This document shows positions 43,502-54,496 of a stretch of 64,000 bases of DNA, piece after piece. The stretch is from Azospirillum lipoferum (lineage in GTDB: Bacteria > Pseudomonadota > Alphaproteobacteria > Azospirillales > Azospirillaceae). Location: contig NZ_JALJXJ010000007.1 in NCBI RefSeq assembly GCF_024170005.1, positions 124,001-188,000 on the forward strand, read 5' to 3'. Made by a program: the position numbers and the translations under genes. The notes under the pieces are model-generated. The model did not search any database, had not been told where the DNA came from, and saw only the letters and a program-made list of their open reading frames with translations. How positions within the stretch are numbered: position 1 is the first letter of the stretch; each line of letters starts with the position of its first letter.

Positions 43502-43942
43502 GTGCAGCCGGACATCATCGGGATTTCGGAAGGGGAAACGGAGTTGGCCGTGCCGGCCCTGCAAGTGTTGTGGCCGAAATACGAGGCTGCGGAGATGACC
43601 CGCATCATCGACACGGTGCTGCGGCCGAACGGCTACCGCCTCGCCGGCATCGTTCCAGAACCGGGCGGCCCGGCGGCCTGCGTCCTGGGTTTCCGCCTGC
43701 AATATTCACTTTGGCTGGGGAAGTCCTTCTACATCGTCGACATGGCGACGCTGCCGGAATACCGTGGCCGCGGCTATGCCTCCGTCATTCTCGACTGGGC
43801 GAAGGCGGAGGCCGAAAGGCTGGACTGCAAGGCGCTGCATCTCGATTCCGCCGTCGGCCCGGAGCGCAGCAGCGCCCATCGCGTCTATATGGGCAAGCGT
43901 TACCAGATCGGCTGCCACCACTTCGTGCACAAGCTGGAATAG
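43502..43942 (+). CDS. GNAT-family N-acetyltransferase
   Basis: Acetyltransferase of about 146 aa. The acetyl-CoA-binding motif A is seen as IVDMATLPEYRGRGYASVILDWAKAEAE, followed by CKALHLDSAVGPERSSAHRVYMGKRYQI, typical of small GNAT proteins. The GTG at 43502 behind AAGGAAGAAG gives the usual domain length; ATGs at 43463 and 43472 would add 10-13 residues. Substrate unknown. It may be transcribed with the oxidoreductase gene 120 bp upstream. Confidence 0.85.
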   Translation: MQPDIIGISEGETELAVPALQVLWPKYEAAEMTRIIDTVLRPNGYRLAGIVPEPGGPAACVLGFRLQYSLWLGKSFYIVDMATLPEYRGRGYASVILDWAKAEAERLDCKALHLDSAVGPERSSAHRVYMGKRYQIGCHHFVHKLE

Positions 43943-44006
43943 CGGCATCCGGAGACCGCAAGACCCGGCCGCCTCCGGACCCCCCTGCATCCAGCCTGGA
44001 GCCCGG

Positions 44007-46049
44007 TCACGCCGCCCGGATGCTGGTGAGGAAGCTCTCCAGATTCGTCCGCAGCGTTTCCGACTGGTGCGACAGTTCGCCCGCAGCACTCAGAACCTGG
44101 GCCGCCGCGGCGCCGGTCTGCCCCGTCGCCTCCATCACCTGCTGGATGTTGCGGGCGACCTCCTGCGTCCCGGTTGCCGCTTCGGTCACGCTGCGCGTGA
44201 TCTCGGCGGTCGCCGCGTTCTGCTCCTCGACCGCCGAGGCGATGGCCGCGGTGATCTCGTTCATCTGGCGGATCATGTCGGAATTCATCCGGATCGCCTC
44301 GACCACCCCGCCGGTGGCGGTCTGAATGGCCGCGATCTGACCGGTGATCTCGTCGGTGGCCCGGGCGGTCTGTTCGGCCAGGCTCTTCACCTCGGCGGCG
44401 ACGACGGCGAAGCCCTTGCCATGCTCGCCGGCGCGGGCGGCCTCGATGGTGGCGTTCAGGGCCAGCAGGTTGGTCTGCCCGGCGATGGTCGAGATCAGGG
44501 CAACGACATCGCTGATCTTCCTGGCGGTCAGGGCCAGCCCCTGCACGGTGTCGTCGGTATGCGCGGCCTGGGCGACCGCGTCGTTGGCGATGGTGGAGGA
44601 CCGGGTGACCTGCCGGGCGATCTCCTGCAACGACGCCACCATTTCCTCGGCCGCGGTGGCGACGGTCTGCACATTGGCGGAGGTCTGTTCCGCCGCACCG
44701 GCCGAGGCGGTCGACTGGCGGCTGGTCTGCTCCGCGGTGGCGTTCATCAGGTGCGCGGTGCTGTCCAGTTCGGTGGAGGCCGAGGATACCGTGCGCAGGA
44801 TACCGGCAACGGTGTCCTCGAACTCGACCACCAGCCGGTCGACCGTCGCCGACCGGGCCTCCTTGCGCTCCTGCTCGGCCCGCTGCTCCGCCTCCAGCCG
44901 CCGGGCCGTCAGGGCGTTCTCCTTGAAGACCGTCACGGCGGCGGCCATGGCGCCGATCTCGTCCTTCTGACCGGCGCCGGGAATGGCGATGTCCAGCTTG
45001 CCGGCGGCGAGTTCCCGCATGGTGCCGGTCATGGCGGTCACCGGCCGGGTGATGGCGCGGCTGATCAGGATGGCGCAGAACAGCCCGGCCAGAAGCCCGC
45101 CGGCCGACAGCAGCAGGACCAGAACTTCCGTGCCGGAGATGTCCGCCAGGGTGGATTGCCGGATCCGGCCCGTTTCCGCCAGGGCGCTCCGGCTGATCGC
45201 GTTGGCCTCCTCGGTGACGGCGGCGCCGGCCTGGGCCATCCCGCCGTTGATCAGCCCGTTGATGGTGTGGCTGAGTTCCTTCGCCCGCAGGAAGCCGGCC
45301 TGATAGCGCGATACCGTAGCCTGGAGGTTGGTGACCGTCGCCGCATAGGGACGGTCGCCGGAGGTCGCGGCCAACTGCTGGAGGCTCCGTGCGAGCGCGG
45401 TGAAGGCCTCCTCCGCCTTCCTGGCGGACTCGTCGTCATGACGGGCCAGCATCTTGTTGGCGGACAGCCGGCCGACCATCAGAGCCTCCATGCTTTCCCA
45501 GGCATGGGTGACCGAAACGGCATCGCCGACGGCCACGGCCTCGCCACGGATACGCTCCAGCTCGACGCGGGCGTGCAGTCCCAGCGGATCCAGCGTGTCG
45601 GACACCAGCCCCATCAGTTCCTGCTGCATCGGCACGACACGCTGAAATCCGTCGACATAAATGCCGAACTGGGTCTTTGCCCGATCGAGCCTGGATTTCA
45701 GAGCGGGGTCGCGGGCAAGACCATAGGCCGTCTCGAAGCTGCCGCGCAGCTTCTCCATCGCCTCGCGGGCCACCGCTTCGCGGGCGGGATTGCCGCTCAA
45801 GGCGAATTCGCGAACCGCCCCGCGCATGGCCAGCACCTCCATCTCGATGTTGGAAGCGACATCCATGACCGAAACGCCATGTTCATAGACTTCGAACTGA
45901 TGCGAGATGTTGCCGAAAGACAGATAGCTCCGCCCTGCAAGTCCCACCATGATCAGCAGCACGGCACCGAAGCCGATCGCAATCTTCCGTCCGATCCCGA
46001 CGTTCGCGAATATCCCACCCGCAGAAGCTGCAACTGTCGACCCGACCAT
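44007..46049 (-). CDS. Methyl-accepting chemotaxis protein
   Basis: Chemoreceptor of 680 aa. First transmembrane helix near residues 22-44 ([21 protein letters not shown]), a long all-helical periplasmic sensor of about 260 residues resembling an HBM-type domain, a second helix ([25 protein letters not shown]), HAMP, and a cytoplasmic signalling hairpin with the conserved tip [39 protein letters not shown] 46049 follows GGAGG at 5-bp spacing and is chosen over upstream in-frame codons. Ligand unknown; no che genes nearby. Confidence 0.93.
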   Translation of the reverse strand: MVGSTVAASAGGIFANVGIGRKIAIGFGAVLLIMVGLAGRSYLSFGNISHQFEVYEHGVSVMDVASNIEMEVLAMRGAVREFALSGNPAREAVAREAMEKLRGSFETAYGLARDPALKSRLDRAKTQFGIYVDGFQRVVPMQQELMGLVSDTLDPLGLHARVELERIRGEAVAVGDAVSVTHAWESMEALMVGRLSANKMLARHDDESARKAEEAFTALARSLQQLAATSGDRPYAATVTNLQATVSRYQAGFLRAKELSHTINGLINGGMAQAGAAVTEEANAISRSALAETGRIRQSTLADISGTEVLVLLLSAGGLLAGLFCAILISRAITRPVTAMTGTMRELAAGKLDIAIPGAGQKDEIGAMAAAVTVFKENALTARRLEAEQRAEQERKEARSATVDRLVVEFEDTVAGILRTVSSASTELDSTAHLMNATAEQTSRQSTASAGAAEQTSANVQTVATAAEEMVASLQEIARQVTRSSTIANDAVAQAAHTDDTVQGLALTARKISDVVALISTIAGQTNLLALNATIEAARAGEHGKGFAVVAAEVKSLAEQTARATDEITGQIAAIQTATGGVVEAIRMNSDMIRQMNEITAAIASAVEEQNAATAEITRSVTEAATGTQEVARNIQQVMEATGQTGAAAAQVLSAAGELSHQSETLRTNLESFLTSIRAA

Positions 46050-46615
46050 GCCGTCCTCCATCCGCCCAAGTGACCAACGAGCGGAGACGTGTGCACCAAA
46101 TATGCCACTGGAATACCGACGTATGACTGCCGGAGGGTTTGCAATGGCACGGGCGGGTGGATGATATATTGGGAGGATTCGATGACATTTGAGGGATATC
46201 TCCGGCAAGAGAGGCGCCGAAATATTCGGGTTTTACCGCGCCTGGGACCCGGCAAAGTCTCCGCAATGGATGACCAAATACTGTCCGGCAAATCTGCATG
46301 TCTGAATGGGCTTCAGGCATGCACCATCCCTGATCTTCACTACCAAAGGGTTTGTTTTCAGTATTTCAGCCTTTGATATATTAGGGTTATTTGTTTAGTG
46401 ACCGGATATATTTCCGTTTTGACACTGCTTCGTTGCAGATTGCAAGAAACCCGCTCTCCGGCCGGCCGAATTCGCAAGATGAAAATCGCCGCCGTGGTCC
46501 GCATTGCTGACCTGCCGCGGCGGCACCTTGGCGGTCGCCGGCCGGAAAGCGATAACCGATCCGGTGCGACAGGCCGCCCCGGCAAGGGAGCGGCGATGAA
46601 ACCGGAGACTGGCCG
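46050..46615. other. 566-bp intergenic region, no gene seen
   Basis: Divergent gap between the chemoreceptor and the MOSC gene. Short frames here lack good ribosome sites. The part from 46330 to 46450 is clearly A+T-richer than the surroundings. It contains TTGACA (46419-46424) without a good -10, and the palindrome TTGCA-GAT-TGCAA (46433-46445), a possible operator for the MOSC gene. Nothing else supported. Confidence 0.4.
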
Positions 46616-47305
46616 ATGACAAATCCCACGACGCTGAACGCAATCCTGACCGGCAGGGCGGTCCCGTTCGGCCGGCCGGACACGCTCAGCGCCATCGGCA
46701 AGCGTCCGGTCGATGCCGCCGTCGCCATCGGGCCGGCCGGGCTGGAAGGCGACGAGCAGGCCGACCGCCGCAACCATGGCGGGCCGGACAAGGCGATCCA
46801 CCATTACCCCTTCGACCATTACCCGGCTTGGCGCACCGACCTGCCCGCGCCGGCATCGCTGCTGGACGCGGTCGGCGCCTTCGGCGAGAACATCTCCACC
46901 CTCGGCCTGACGGAGGAGACGGTCTGTGTCGGCGACGTCTTCCGCCTCGGCACGGCGACGGTCCAGGTCAGCCAGGGGCGCCAGCCCTGCTGGAAGCTGA
47001 ACCATCGCTTCGGCGTGGCCGACATGGCGCGGCGGGTGCAATCCACCGGCCGGACCGGCTGGTATTATCGCGTGCTGGAACCGGGCACCGCCGCCGCCGG
47101 CGACGGGATCGCCCTGATCGACCGCCCGCTGCCCGACTGGCCGCTGGCCCGCATCCTGCGCGCCTTCTATCACAACACCGGCGACCTCCCGACCCTGGCC
47201 GGCATCGCCGGACTGGAGCCGCTCGCCACCGGCTGGCGCACGCTCGCCCGGCGCCGGGTGGAGAGCGGCAGGGTGGAGGACTGGAGCGGCCGCCTCGGCG
47301 AATAA
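46616..47305 (+). CDS. MOSC-domain protein (YiiM-like)
   Basis: Protein of 229 aa. The MOSC core is recognisable from the early GLEGDEQADRRNHGGPDKAIHHYPFDHY, the GAFGENISTLGLTEETVCVGDVFRLGTATVQVSQGRQPCWKL segment with the conserved Cys, and a YiiM-type C-terminal helix pair. YiiM-like proteins use molybdenum cofactor to reduce N-hydroxylated compounds. GGAG lies 8 bp before ATG 46616. Stands alone; the next gene's regulatory region begins 23 bp after its stop. Confidence 0.9.
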   Translation: MTNPTTLNAILTGRAVPFGRPDTLSAIGKRPVDAAVAIGPAGLEGDEQADRRNHGGPDKAIHHYPFDHYPAWRTDLPAPASLLDAVGAFGENISTLGLTEETVCVGDVFRLGTATVQVSQGRQPCWKLNHRFGVADMARRVQSTGRTGWYYRVLEPGTAAAGDGIALIDRPLPDWPLARILRAFYHNTGDLPTLAGIAGLEPLATGWRTLARRRVESGRVEDWSGRLGE

Positions 47306-47327
47306 CCCGCGGGAAAATCGCGCGACC

Positions 47328-47377
47328 CGTTCGGAAATCCGAACGCCCATGAGCGGGCGCATTCGGAAATCCGAATG
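47328..47377. promoter_or_regulatory. Tandem AauR-type operators upstream of aspA
   Basis: Two 18-bp hyphenated palindromes, CGTTCGG-AAAT-CCGAACG (47328-47345) and CATTCGG-AAAT-CCGAATG (47360-47377), centres 32 bp apart. Both contain TTCGG-N4-CCGAA, the recognition sequence published for AauR of Pseudomonas putida. They lie about 107 and 139 bp upstream of the start site predicted from the sigma-54 promoter at 47450, the normal distance for enhancer sites. Confidence 0.8.
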
Positions 47378-47449
47378 TCCGCGGCTCTCGCCAACAATCA
47401 TACGCTGGAAGATCAGTGGCTTAGGCCGCGACGTCATGCCCGCGCGCGC

Positions 47450-47465
47450 TGGCATGCCGGTTGCT
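47450..47465 (+). promoter_or_regulatory. Sigma-54 (-24/-12) promoter of the aspA-symporter operon
   Basis: TGGCAT (47450-47455), five bases, TTGCT (47461-47465), with GG and GC exactly 10 bp apart. Predicted start near 47476, 49 nt before the aspA ATG. Together with the two upstream AauR-type sites this is a complete enhancer-dependent promoter. Confidence 0.75.
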
Positions 47466-47524
47466 CTTTACAGGTTGCGCTCCGCGAAGACGGGGCGGTT
47501 TCAACCAAGGGAGCGAAACGTCCG

Positions 47525-48940
<1,416 letters not shown>

Positions 48941-49043
48941 TCCGCACCGCCACCCGGCCCCGACCCATTCGGGGCCGGCTCCCATCGACCGCAACCCGGC
49001 CGGCGCGTAGAGGCGGGCGGGACCAAGGTGAGGTAACAGGACC

Positions 49044-50321
49044 ATGAACAAACAGACGACGCTGATCATCGTCGCCATGCTGCTGGGCATCGTCACCGGC
49101 TATGTCTGCAACAGCCTGTTCGACGCGGCGGCCGCCAAGGAGATCGCCGGCTATTTCGCGATGGTGACGGACATCTTCCTGCGCCTGATCAAGATGATCA
49201 TCGCGCCCCTGATCTTCGCCACCCTGGTCGCCGGCATGGCCGGCATGGGCGACGCCCGCACCGTCGGCCGCATCGGCGGCAAGGCGGTCGGCTGGTTCCT
49301 GATGGCGTCCTTCGTGTCGCTGTTCATCGGGCTGATCTTCGCCAACCTGCTGCATCCGGGCGCCAATGTCGGCGTGCCGCTGCCCGACGTGGCGGCCAGC
49401 GCCGGGCTGAAGACCTCCGCCCTGAACCTGAAGGATTTCCTGACCCACGTCTTCCCGCGCAACTTCTTCGAGGCGATGGCGAACAACGAGATCCTGCAGA
49501 TCCTGATCTTCTCGGTCTTCGTCGGCCTCGCCATCGGTCAGCTGCGCGACACCAAGGCCGGCCTGCTCGCCCGCTCGATCGAAGAGGTCGTGCCGGTGAT
49601 GCTGAAGGTCACCGACTATGTCATGCGCTTCGCCCCGATCGGCGTCTTCGCCGCCGTCGCCAACGTGGTGACCATCCAGGGGCTGGGCGTGCTGCTGGTC
49701 TACGGCAAGTTCATGGGCAGCTTCTACGTGGCGCTGGCGGTGCTGTGGGCGGTGCTGGTCTTCGCCGGCTTCGTCGTGCTGAAGGGCGACGTCTTCCGCG
49801 TGGTCAAGGCGATGCGCCAGCCGATGCTGCTGGGCTTCTCCACCGCCTCCAGTGAATCGGCCTATCCGCGGGTGATGGAGGAGCTGAAGACGCTCGGCGT
49901 GCGCGAGCGGGTGATCGGCTTCGTGCTGCCGCTCGGCTATTCCTTCAACCTCGACGGCTCGATGATCTACACGGCCTTCGCGTCGCTGTTCATCGCCCAG
50001 GCCTATGGCATCCCGCTGTCGCTGGAACAGCAGATCGTCATGCTGCTGGTGCTGATGGTGTCGAGCAAGGGCATCGCCGGCGTTCCGCGCTCCTCGCTGG
50101 TGGTGGTGGCCGCGGTGCTGCCGATGTTCCACCTGCCGGAGGCCGGCGTGCTGCTGATCATGGGCATCGACCATTTCCTCGACATGGGCCGCACCGCCAC
50201 CAACGTGCTGGGCAACGGCATCGCCACCACGGTGGTCGCCAAGTGGGAGAACGCCATCGGCACGCAAGAGGACGAGGAGGAGGCCGGCGCCGCCCTGCCC
50301 TCCCCGGCCGCTGCCGAGTAA
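49044..50321 (+). CDS. Dicarboxylate/amino-acid:cation symporter (DAACS family)
   Basis: Membrane carrier of 425 aa of the GltP/DctA family, which takes up aspartate, glutamate or C4-dicarboxylates. Family motifs: IKMIIAPLIFATLVAGMAGMGD near residue 50, the serine-rich reentrant loop GFSTASSESAYPRVMEEL, SFNLDGSMIYTAFASLFIAQA, and the C-terminal GIDHFLDMGRTATNVLGNGIAT. SESAYP in the loop occurs in aspartate/glutamate carriers. It lies 103 bp after aspA and probably shares its sigma-54 promoter, so aspartate is the best guess. Confidence 0.93.
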   Translation: MNKQTTLIIVAMLLGIVTGYVCNSLFDAAAAKEIAGYFAMVTDIFLRLIKMIIAPLIFATLVAGMAGMGDARTVGRIGGKAVGWFLMASFVSLFIGLIFANLLHPGANVGVPLPDVAASAGLKTSALNLKDFLTHVFPRNFFEAMANNEILQILIFSVFVGLAIGQLRDTKAGLLARSIEEVVPVMLKVTDYVMRFAPIGVFAAVANVVTIQGLGVLLVYGKFMGSFYVALAVLWAVLVFAGFVVLKGDVFRVVKAMRQPMLLGFSTASSESAYPRVMEELKTLGVRERVIGFVLPLGYSFNLDGSMIYTAFASLFIAQAYGIPLSLEQQIVMLLVLMVSSKGIAGVPRSSLVVVAAVLPMFHLPEAGVLLIMGIDHFLDMGRTATNVLGNGIATTVVAKWENAIGTQEDEEEAGAALPSPAAAE

Positions 50322-50384
50322 CGGACGGGCGCTCTGAAAAAGCAGCCTGGAAGACGGGCGGGCCATGGGACGGGGGCTTCTGCT

Positions 50385-52259
50385 ATGATGCGGCGGCCCC
50401 TTTCCCTGCCCGCCTTTTTCATGCCCGCAGCAAGACGCATCCGCACCATCGGCCTTCTGCTGCCGGCGCTCGCCGGTCTGGCCCTGCTCGCCGGTGTCGC
50501 GGGCTTCCTGGTCAGCGAGGGGATGGGGCTCGCCGCCCTCCAGGAGACCGGGCGGCACCGGCTCGACCTCTATGCCGAGAGCCTGGAACGCGAGATCGAC
50601 AAATACGCCTATTTCCCCGCCACGCTGGGGCTGGAGCGCGACGTCCTCGACCTCGTCACCGGGCGGGCGCCGCTGGCCTGGGGGCTGAACCGCTATCTGG
50701 AGCGGCTGAACGAGCGGGCCGGCACCCTGTCGATCTATGTGCTGAACCGCCGGGGCCGGGTGCTGGCCACCAGCAACTGGAACCGCCCCGACAGCTTCAT
50801 CGGCGAGGATCTGTCCTACCGCCCCTATTTCGTCGAGGCCGCCGCCGGCCACCAGGGCCGCTTCTTCGGTGTCGGCACCACGCGGGGGGAAGCCGGCTAC
50901 TACCTGTCCTCGCCGCTGACGGAGGATGGCGCCATCGTCGGCGTCGCCGTGGTGAAGGTCAGCCTGGAACAGCTGGAGCAGTCCTGGTCGACGGTGGAGG
51001 CGCCGGTCCTGGTCGCCGACGAGAACGGCGTGGTCATCCTCGCCTCGGTCCCCTCCTGGAAATTCACCACCCTGCGGCCGATGGACGAGCCGACGCGGCG
51101 CCATTTCGACCAGACCCTGCAATACAACGCCCGCCCGCTGGCGCCGCTCGGCCTGATGCCGCAGGACCGCATCGCCGCCGATGCCGAACTGGTGCGCCTC
51201 TCCCGCCCGGCCGAGGGGCAGCTGGAGGAGACGGTCTTCCCGGTGTCCGGCGGCTTCCTGGCCCAGACCGCACCGCTGCACGGCACCGGCTGGACGATGA
51301 CCGTGCTGTCGCCGGCGGATCAGGTGACCGGCATGGCCTGGGCCCAGGCCGCCCTGGCCGCGGTCGGCAGCGCCTTCCTCGGCATCCTGCTGCTGATGTG
51401 GATGCAGCGCCGCCGCCATCTGCGCGAGCTTGAACGCAAGGTGGAGGAGCGCACCCGCAACCTGCGCGCCGCCCAGGACGAGCTGGTCCATGCCGGCAAG
51501 CTGGCGGTGATCGGCCAGCTGTCCGCCGGGCTGGCGCACGAGCTGAACCAGCCGCTGGCGGCCCTCCGCACCCTGTCCGGCAATACGGTCAAGTTCCTCC
51601 AGCGCGGCAATCTCGACGCGGCGCAGGGCAATCTGGAGCGCATCGCCCATCTGGTCGACAGCATGGGCGCCCTGACCAGCCAGCTGAAATCCTTCGCCCG
51701 CAAATCCTCCGGCGCCTCCCGCCCGGTGGCGGTGCGCCGGCCGATCGACAACGCGCTGTTCCTGCTCGACCAGCGGCTGCGGCGGTCCGGCGTCGCCGTC
51801 CAGGTCGATGTGGCGGAGGAGGTCGCGGCACTCTGCGACCCCAACCGGCTGGAACAGGTGCTGGTCAATCTGGTCGCCAACAGCCTCGACGCCCTTGCCG
51901 GCCACGAAAGCGGCAGGCTGACGCTGACGGCGCGGACGGTGGACGGCCGGATCCGCATCCAGGTGGCCGACAATGGTCCCGGCCTGCCCGCCGAGGTGCT
52001 GCCCCGCCTGTTCGAGCCCTTCTTCACCACCAAGGAGGCGGCGAAGGACGCAAGCAAGGAGGGCGGCGGCGGGCTCGGCTTGGGGCTTGCCATCTCCGCC
52101 GGGATCGTGCGTGACTTCGGCGGCGCCCTGACCGGGGCGAATGGTCCGGATGGCGGGGCGGTCTTCACCATCGACCTTCCCGCCGCCACCCTGCCCACCG
52201 ACCCGACCGCCGTCCAGGCCGGAGATTTCCCATGTCCGACTCTGCCGTCCCCGCCCTGA
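50385..52259 (+). CDS. DctB/AauS-type sensor histidine kinase
   Basis: Membrane kinase of 624 aa. Transmembrane helix at about residues 22-43, a periplasmic double-PAS-like (Cache) sensor with the DctB phrases NRRGRVLATSNWNRPDSFIGEDLSYRPYF and GVGTTRGEAGYYLSSPL, a second helix near 310-328, a coiled coil, HisKA with SAGLAHELNQPLAALRTL, and HATPase (DNGPGLPAEV; GGLGLGLAISAGIVRDFGG). Its 3' end overlaps the response-regulator gene by 28 bp. Given the AauR-type sites before aspA, it probably senses acidic amino acids or dicarboxylates. Confidence 0.9.
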   Translation: MMRRPLSLPAFFMPAARRIRTIGLLLPALAGLALLAGVAGFLVSEGMGLAALQETGRHRLDLYAESLEREIDKYAYFPATLGLERDVLDLVTGRAPLAWGLNRYLERLNERAGTLSIYVLNRRGRVLATSNWNRPDSFIGEDLSYRPYFVEAAAGHQGRFFGVGTTRGEAGYYLSSPLTEDGAIVGVAVVKVSLEQLEQSWSTVEAPVLVADENGVVILASVPSWKFTTLRPMDEPTRRHFDQTLQYNARPLAPLGLMPQDRIAADAELVRLSRPAEGQLEETVFPVSGGFLAQTAPLHGTGWTMTVLSPADQVTGMAWAQAALAAVGSAFLGILLLMWMQRRRHLRELERKVEERTRNLRAAQDELVHAGKLAVIGQLSAGLAHELNQPLAALRTLSGNTVKFLQRGNLDAAQGNLERIAHLVDSMGALTSQLKSFARKSSGASRPVAVRRPIDNALFLLDQRLRRSGVAVQVDVAEEVAALCDPNRLEQVLVNLVANSLDALAGHESGRLTLTARTVDGRIRIQVADNGPGLPAEVLPRLFEPFFTTKEAAKDASKEGGGGLGLGLAISAGIVRDFGGALTGANGPDGGAVFTIDLPAATLPTDPTAVQAGDFPCPTLPSPP

Positions 52260-53587
52260 AGGCCCTGCCCCTGAAGGTCCTCGTCGTCGAGGACGACCCC
52301 AACGTCAGCCTCGGCTGCCAGCAGGCGCTGGAACTGGAGGACATCCCGACCGAGGCGGTGGACAGCGCGGAGAAGGCCCGCCGGCTGGTGGCCGACGGCT
52401 TTCCCGGCATCGTCGTCACCGACATCCGCCTGCCGGGCATGGACGGGATGGCGCTGTTGGCCGAACTGCTGGCCGCCGACCCCGACCTGCCCGTGGTGCT
52501 GATGACCGGCCACGGCGACGTGGCGATGGCGGTGCAGGCGATGAAGCTGGGCGCCCACGACTTCATCGAGAAGCCCTTCTCCCCCGACTATCTGGTCGAG
52601 GTGGTGCGCCGCGCCCTGGAAAAGCGCCGCCTGACCCTGGAGGTGCGCGAGCTGCGCGCCCGCTTGCAGAACCGCGACAGCATCGAGGCGCGGCTGGTCG
52701 GCGGATCGCCGCAGATGGCACGGGTGCGCCGGCTGATCGGCGAGCTTGCCAGCTCCGCCGCCGACGTGCTGATCCATGGCGAGACCGGCTCCGGCAAGGA
52801 ACTGGCCGCCCGCTGCCTGCACGAGGCCAGCCCGCGCCGGGGCGGCAATTTCGTCGCCATCAACTGCGGCGGCCTGCCGGAAAGCCTGATCGACAGCGAG
52901 ATCTTCGGCCATGAGGCCGGTTCCTTCACCGGAGCCGGCAAGCGCCGCATCGGCAAGGTGGAGCACGCCAACGGCGGCACCCTGTTCCTCGACGAAATCG
53001 AGAGCATGCCGATGCCCGTGCAGATCAAGTTCCTGCGCGTGCTTCAGGAACGCACGCTGGAACGGCTGGGTTCCAACACGCCGATCCATGTCGATTGCCG
53101 GGTGATCGCCGCGACCAAGGTCGATCTGCGCGAACTGGCCGACCGTGGCCAGTTCCGCGCCGACCTCTATTACCGGCTGAACGTCGCCAATCTCCCGCTG
53201 CCCCCTTTGCGCGACCGGCGCGAGGACATCCCGCTGCTGTTCGAGCAGTTCGCGCTCCAGGCCGCCGCCCGCCATGGCCGCCCGGTCCCGCCGCCGGATG
53301 CCGGGCGCATGCGCCGCCTGATGGCCTACGACTGGCCGGGCAACGTACGCGAGCTGCACAATGTCGCCGACCGCTGCGTTCTCGGCATCGAACAGGGCTT
53401 TCCCCCCTTCGCCACCGCTCACCCTGCCGCCAGCCGCCCGTTGGCCGAGGCGGTCGAGACCTTCGAACGCGCCCTGATCGCCGACACCCTGCGCCGCACC
53501 AACCACAGCCTCGCCCGCGCCGCGGAGGACTTGCAGATCGCCAAGACCACTTTGCACGACAAGATCAGGAAATACGGGCTGTCGTGA
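52232..53587 (+). CDS. DctD/AauR-type sigma-54-dependent response regulator
   Basis: Activator of 451 aa: receiver with Asp64 (VVTDIRLPGMDG), AAA+ domain with Walker A GETGSGKE, the RNA-polymerase-contact loop GSFTGA (the common form is GAFTGA), DEIESMP Walker B region, and a C-terminal Fis-type HTH (HSLARAAEDLQIAKTTLHDKIRKYGL). It would bind the TTCGG-N4-CCGAA pair before aspA and drive the sigma-54 promoter there. It starts inside the kinase gene (28-bp overlap), so translation is coupled. Confidence 0.92.
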   Translation: MSDSAVPALKALPLKVLVVEDDPNVSLGCQQALELEDIPTEAVDSAEKARRLVADGFPGIVVTDIRLPGMDGMALLAELLAADPDLPVVLMTGHGDVAMAVQAMKLGAHDFIEKPFSPDYLVEVVRRALEKRRLTLEVRELRARLQNRDSIEARLVGGSPQMARVRRLIGELASSAADVLIHGETGSGKELAARCLHEASPRRGGNFVAINCGGLPESLIDSEIFGHEAGSFTGAGKRRIGKVEHANGGTLFLDEIESMPMPVQIKFLRVLQERTLERLGSNTPIHVDCRVIAATKVDLRELADRGQFRADLYYRLNVANLPLPPLRDRREDIPLLFEQFALQAAARHGRPVPPPDAGRMRRLMAYDWPGNVRELHNVADRCVLGIEQGFPPFATAHPAASRPLAEAVETFERALIADTLRRTNHSLARAAEDLQIAKTTLHDKIRKYGLS

Positions 53588-53593
53588 AAGGGC

Positions 53594-53622
53594 TGCGCCC
53601 TCCCATCGGCTGGGAGGGCGCA
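53594..53622. terminator. Bidirectional terminator hairpin
   Basis: Perfect 12-bp stem TGCGCCCTCCCA / TGGGAGGGCGCA with a 5-nt loop, in the 42-bp gap between two convergent genes. Strong GC stem; T-run weak on the plus strand, short (CCCTTT) on the minus strand. Confidence 0.7.
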
Positions 53623-53629
53623 GGATCGG

Positions 53630-54496
53630 TCAGGCGGCGGTGTCGAGATGCGTGCCGTCGGTACCATGGCCATGCATCTGACCATGGCCGGGGTCGAGGT
53701 GCAGCGACTGGACGGTGTCGACGAACGCATCGACCGCCGCGACCACGTTGGTATTGCCGGTGACCGCACTGTCACCGGAGGCGTAGTGGTTCAGGAAATG
53801 CTGCCAGATGGCGCTGCCGGCGTCGGCGGCAGCCTGACCGGTCCCGGCATCGGTCGAACTGGCGGTGCCCGAGCCGTCCTGCTGAGCGATCAGTCGGTCG
53901 TGCCAGTGCGGCGCGTCACCGGTGCCGGGCTTGGCGTCGCCGGTCGCCGTGCCGGTGGAGGTGGTCTCCGAAGACGTGCCGGTGTCCTTCGTCGTGTCTG
54001 TGTGGCCGGAGGCGTCGGTCAGATGCTCCTGGTGCTGCACGGCGCGGACCTGCTGCAACACGCCCTGGACGGTGGCCGTGGTCTCTCCGGTGGCATCAGC
54101 CAAGACCTTCACCAGCGGGTCGGTCGGCGGCTGGTGGGTGTCGGATGTGCTGCCGGTCTTGGTCTCGGCAGTCGTACTGTCGGTCGTGGCCGTATCCGTG
54201 GTCTTCGTATCCGTCGCCGTGCCGCTGCTTGCCGTGCTGCTGCTCTTGGCGTCGGCAATGGCCTGTTCGACCGCGACATAGGCGGCCTTCAGTTCGGCAA
54301 CGGCGCTGTCGGACAGCGTCGGCGCGGTGTGCTGGGTGTCCTTGTGCTGGGTATCCTGGTTCGAGGTGTCCTGATGCAGAGGCTGGTGGGCCTGGACCTC
54401 GGCAACTGCGCTGTCGGAGGTCGTGACGGAAGAGGTCGGTTCGGTGGCCTTGGCCGTCACGGACTTAAGCGATTCAGTGGCGAAGTTGGTAGCCAT
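53630..54496 (-). CDS. Thr/Ser/Asp-rich protein of unknown function
   Basis: Protein of 288 aa, unlike any family I recognise. It begins MATNFATESLKSVTAKATEP, has no signal peptide or transmembrane helix, and is dominated by Thr, Ser, Asp, Ala and Gln. A short repeat SDSAVAE occurs twice (near residues 27 and 62), and GDSAV recurs near residue 240. Predicted-disordered Thr/Asp linkers (TATDTKTTDTATTDS) separate three more regular helical parts. The end is His/Gly/Asp-rich (HLDPGHGQMHGHGTDG). GGAG lies 8 bp before the ATG. It could be a type-I-secreted or surface protein; that is a guess from composition. Confidence 0.65.
   Translation of the reverse strand: MATNFATESLKSVTAKATEPTSSVTTSDSAVAEVQAHQPLHQDTSNQDTQHKDTQHTAPTLSDSAVAELKAAYVAVEQAIADAKSSSTASSGTATDTKTTDTATTDSTTAETKTGSTSDTHQPPTDPLVKVLADATGETTATVQGVLQQVRAVQHQEHLTDASGHTDTTKDTGTSSETTSTGTATGDAKPGTGDAPHWHDRLIAQQDGSGTASSTDAGTGQAAADAGSAIWQHFLNHYASGDSAVTGNTNVVAAVDAFVDTVQSLHLDPGHGQMHGHGTDGTHLDTAA

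Noticed and set aside
46089..46376. A 95-codon plus-strand frame in the gap upstream of the MOSC gene.
   Set aside because: No good ribosome site, no family likeness, and it overlaps the chemoreceptor's promoter region.
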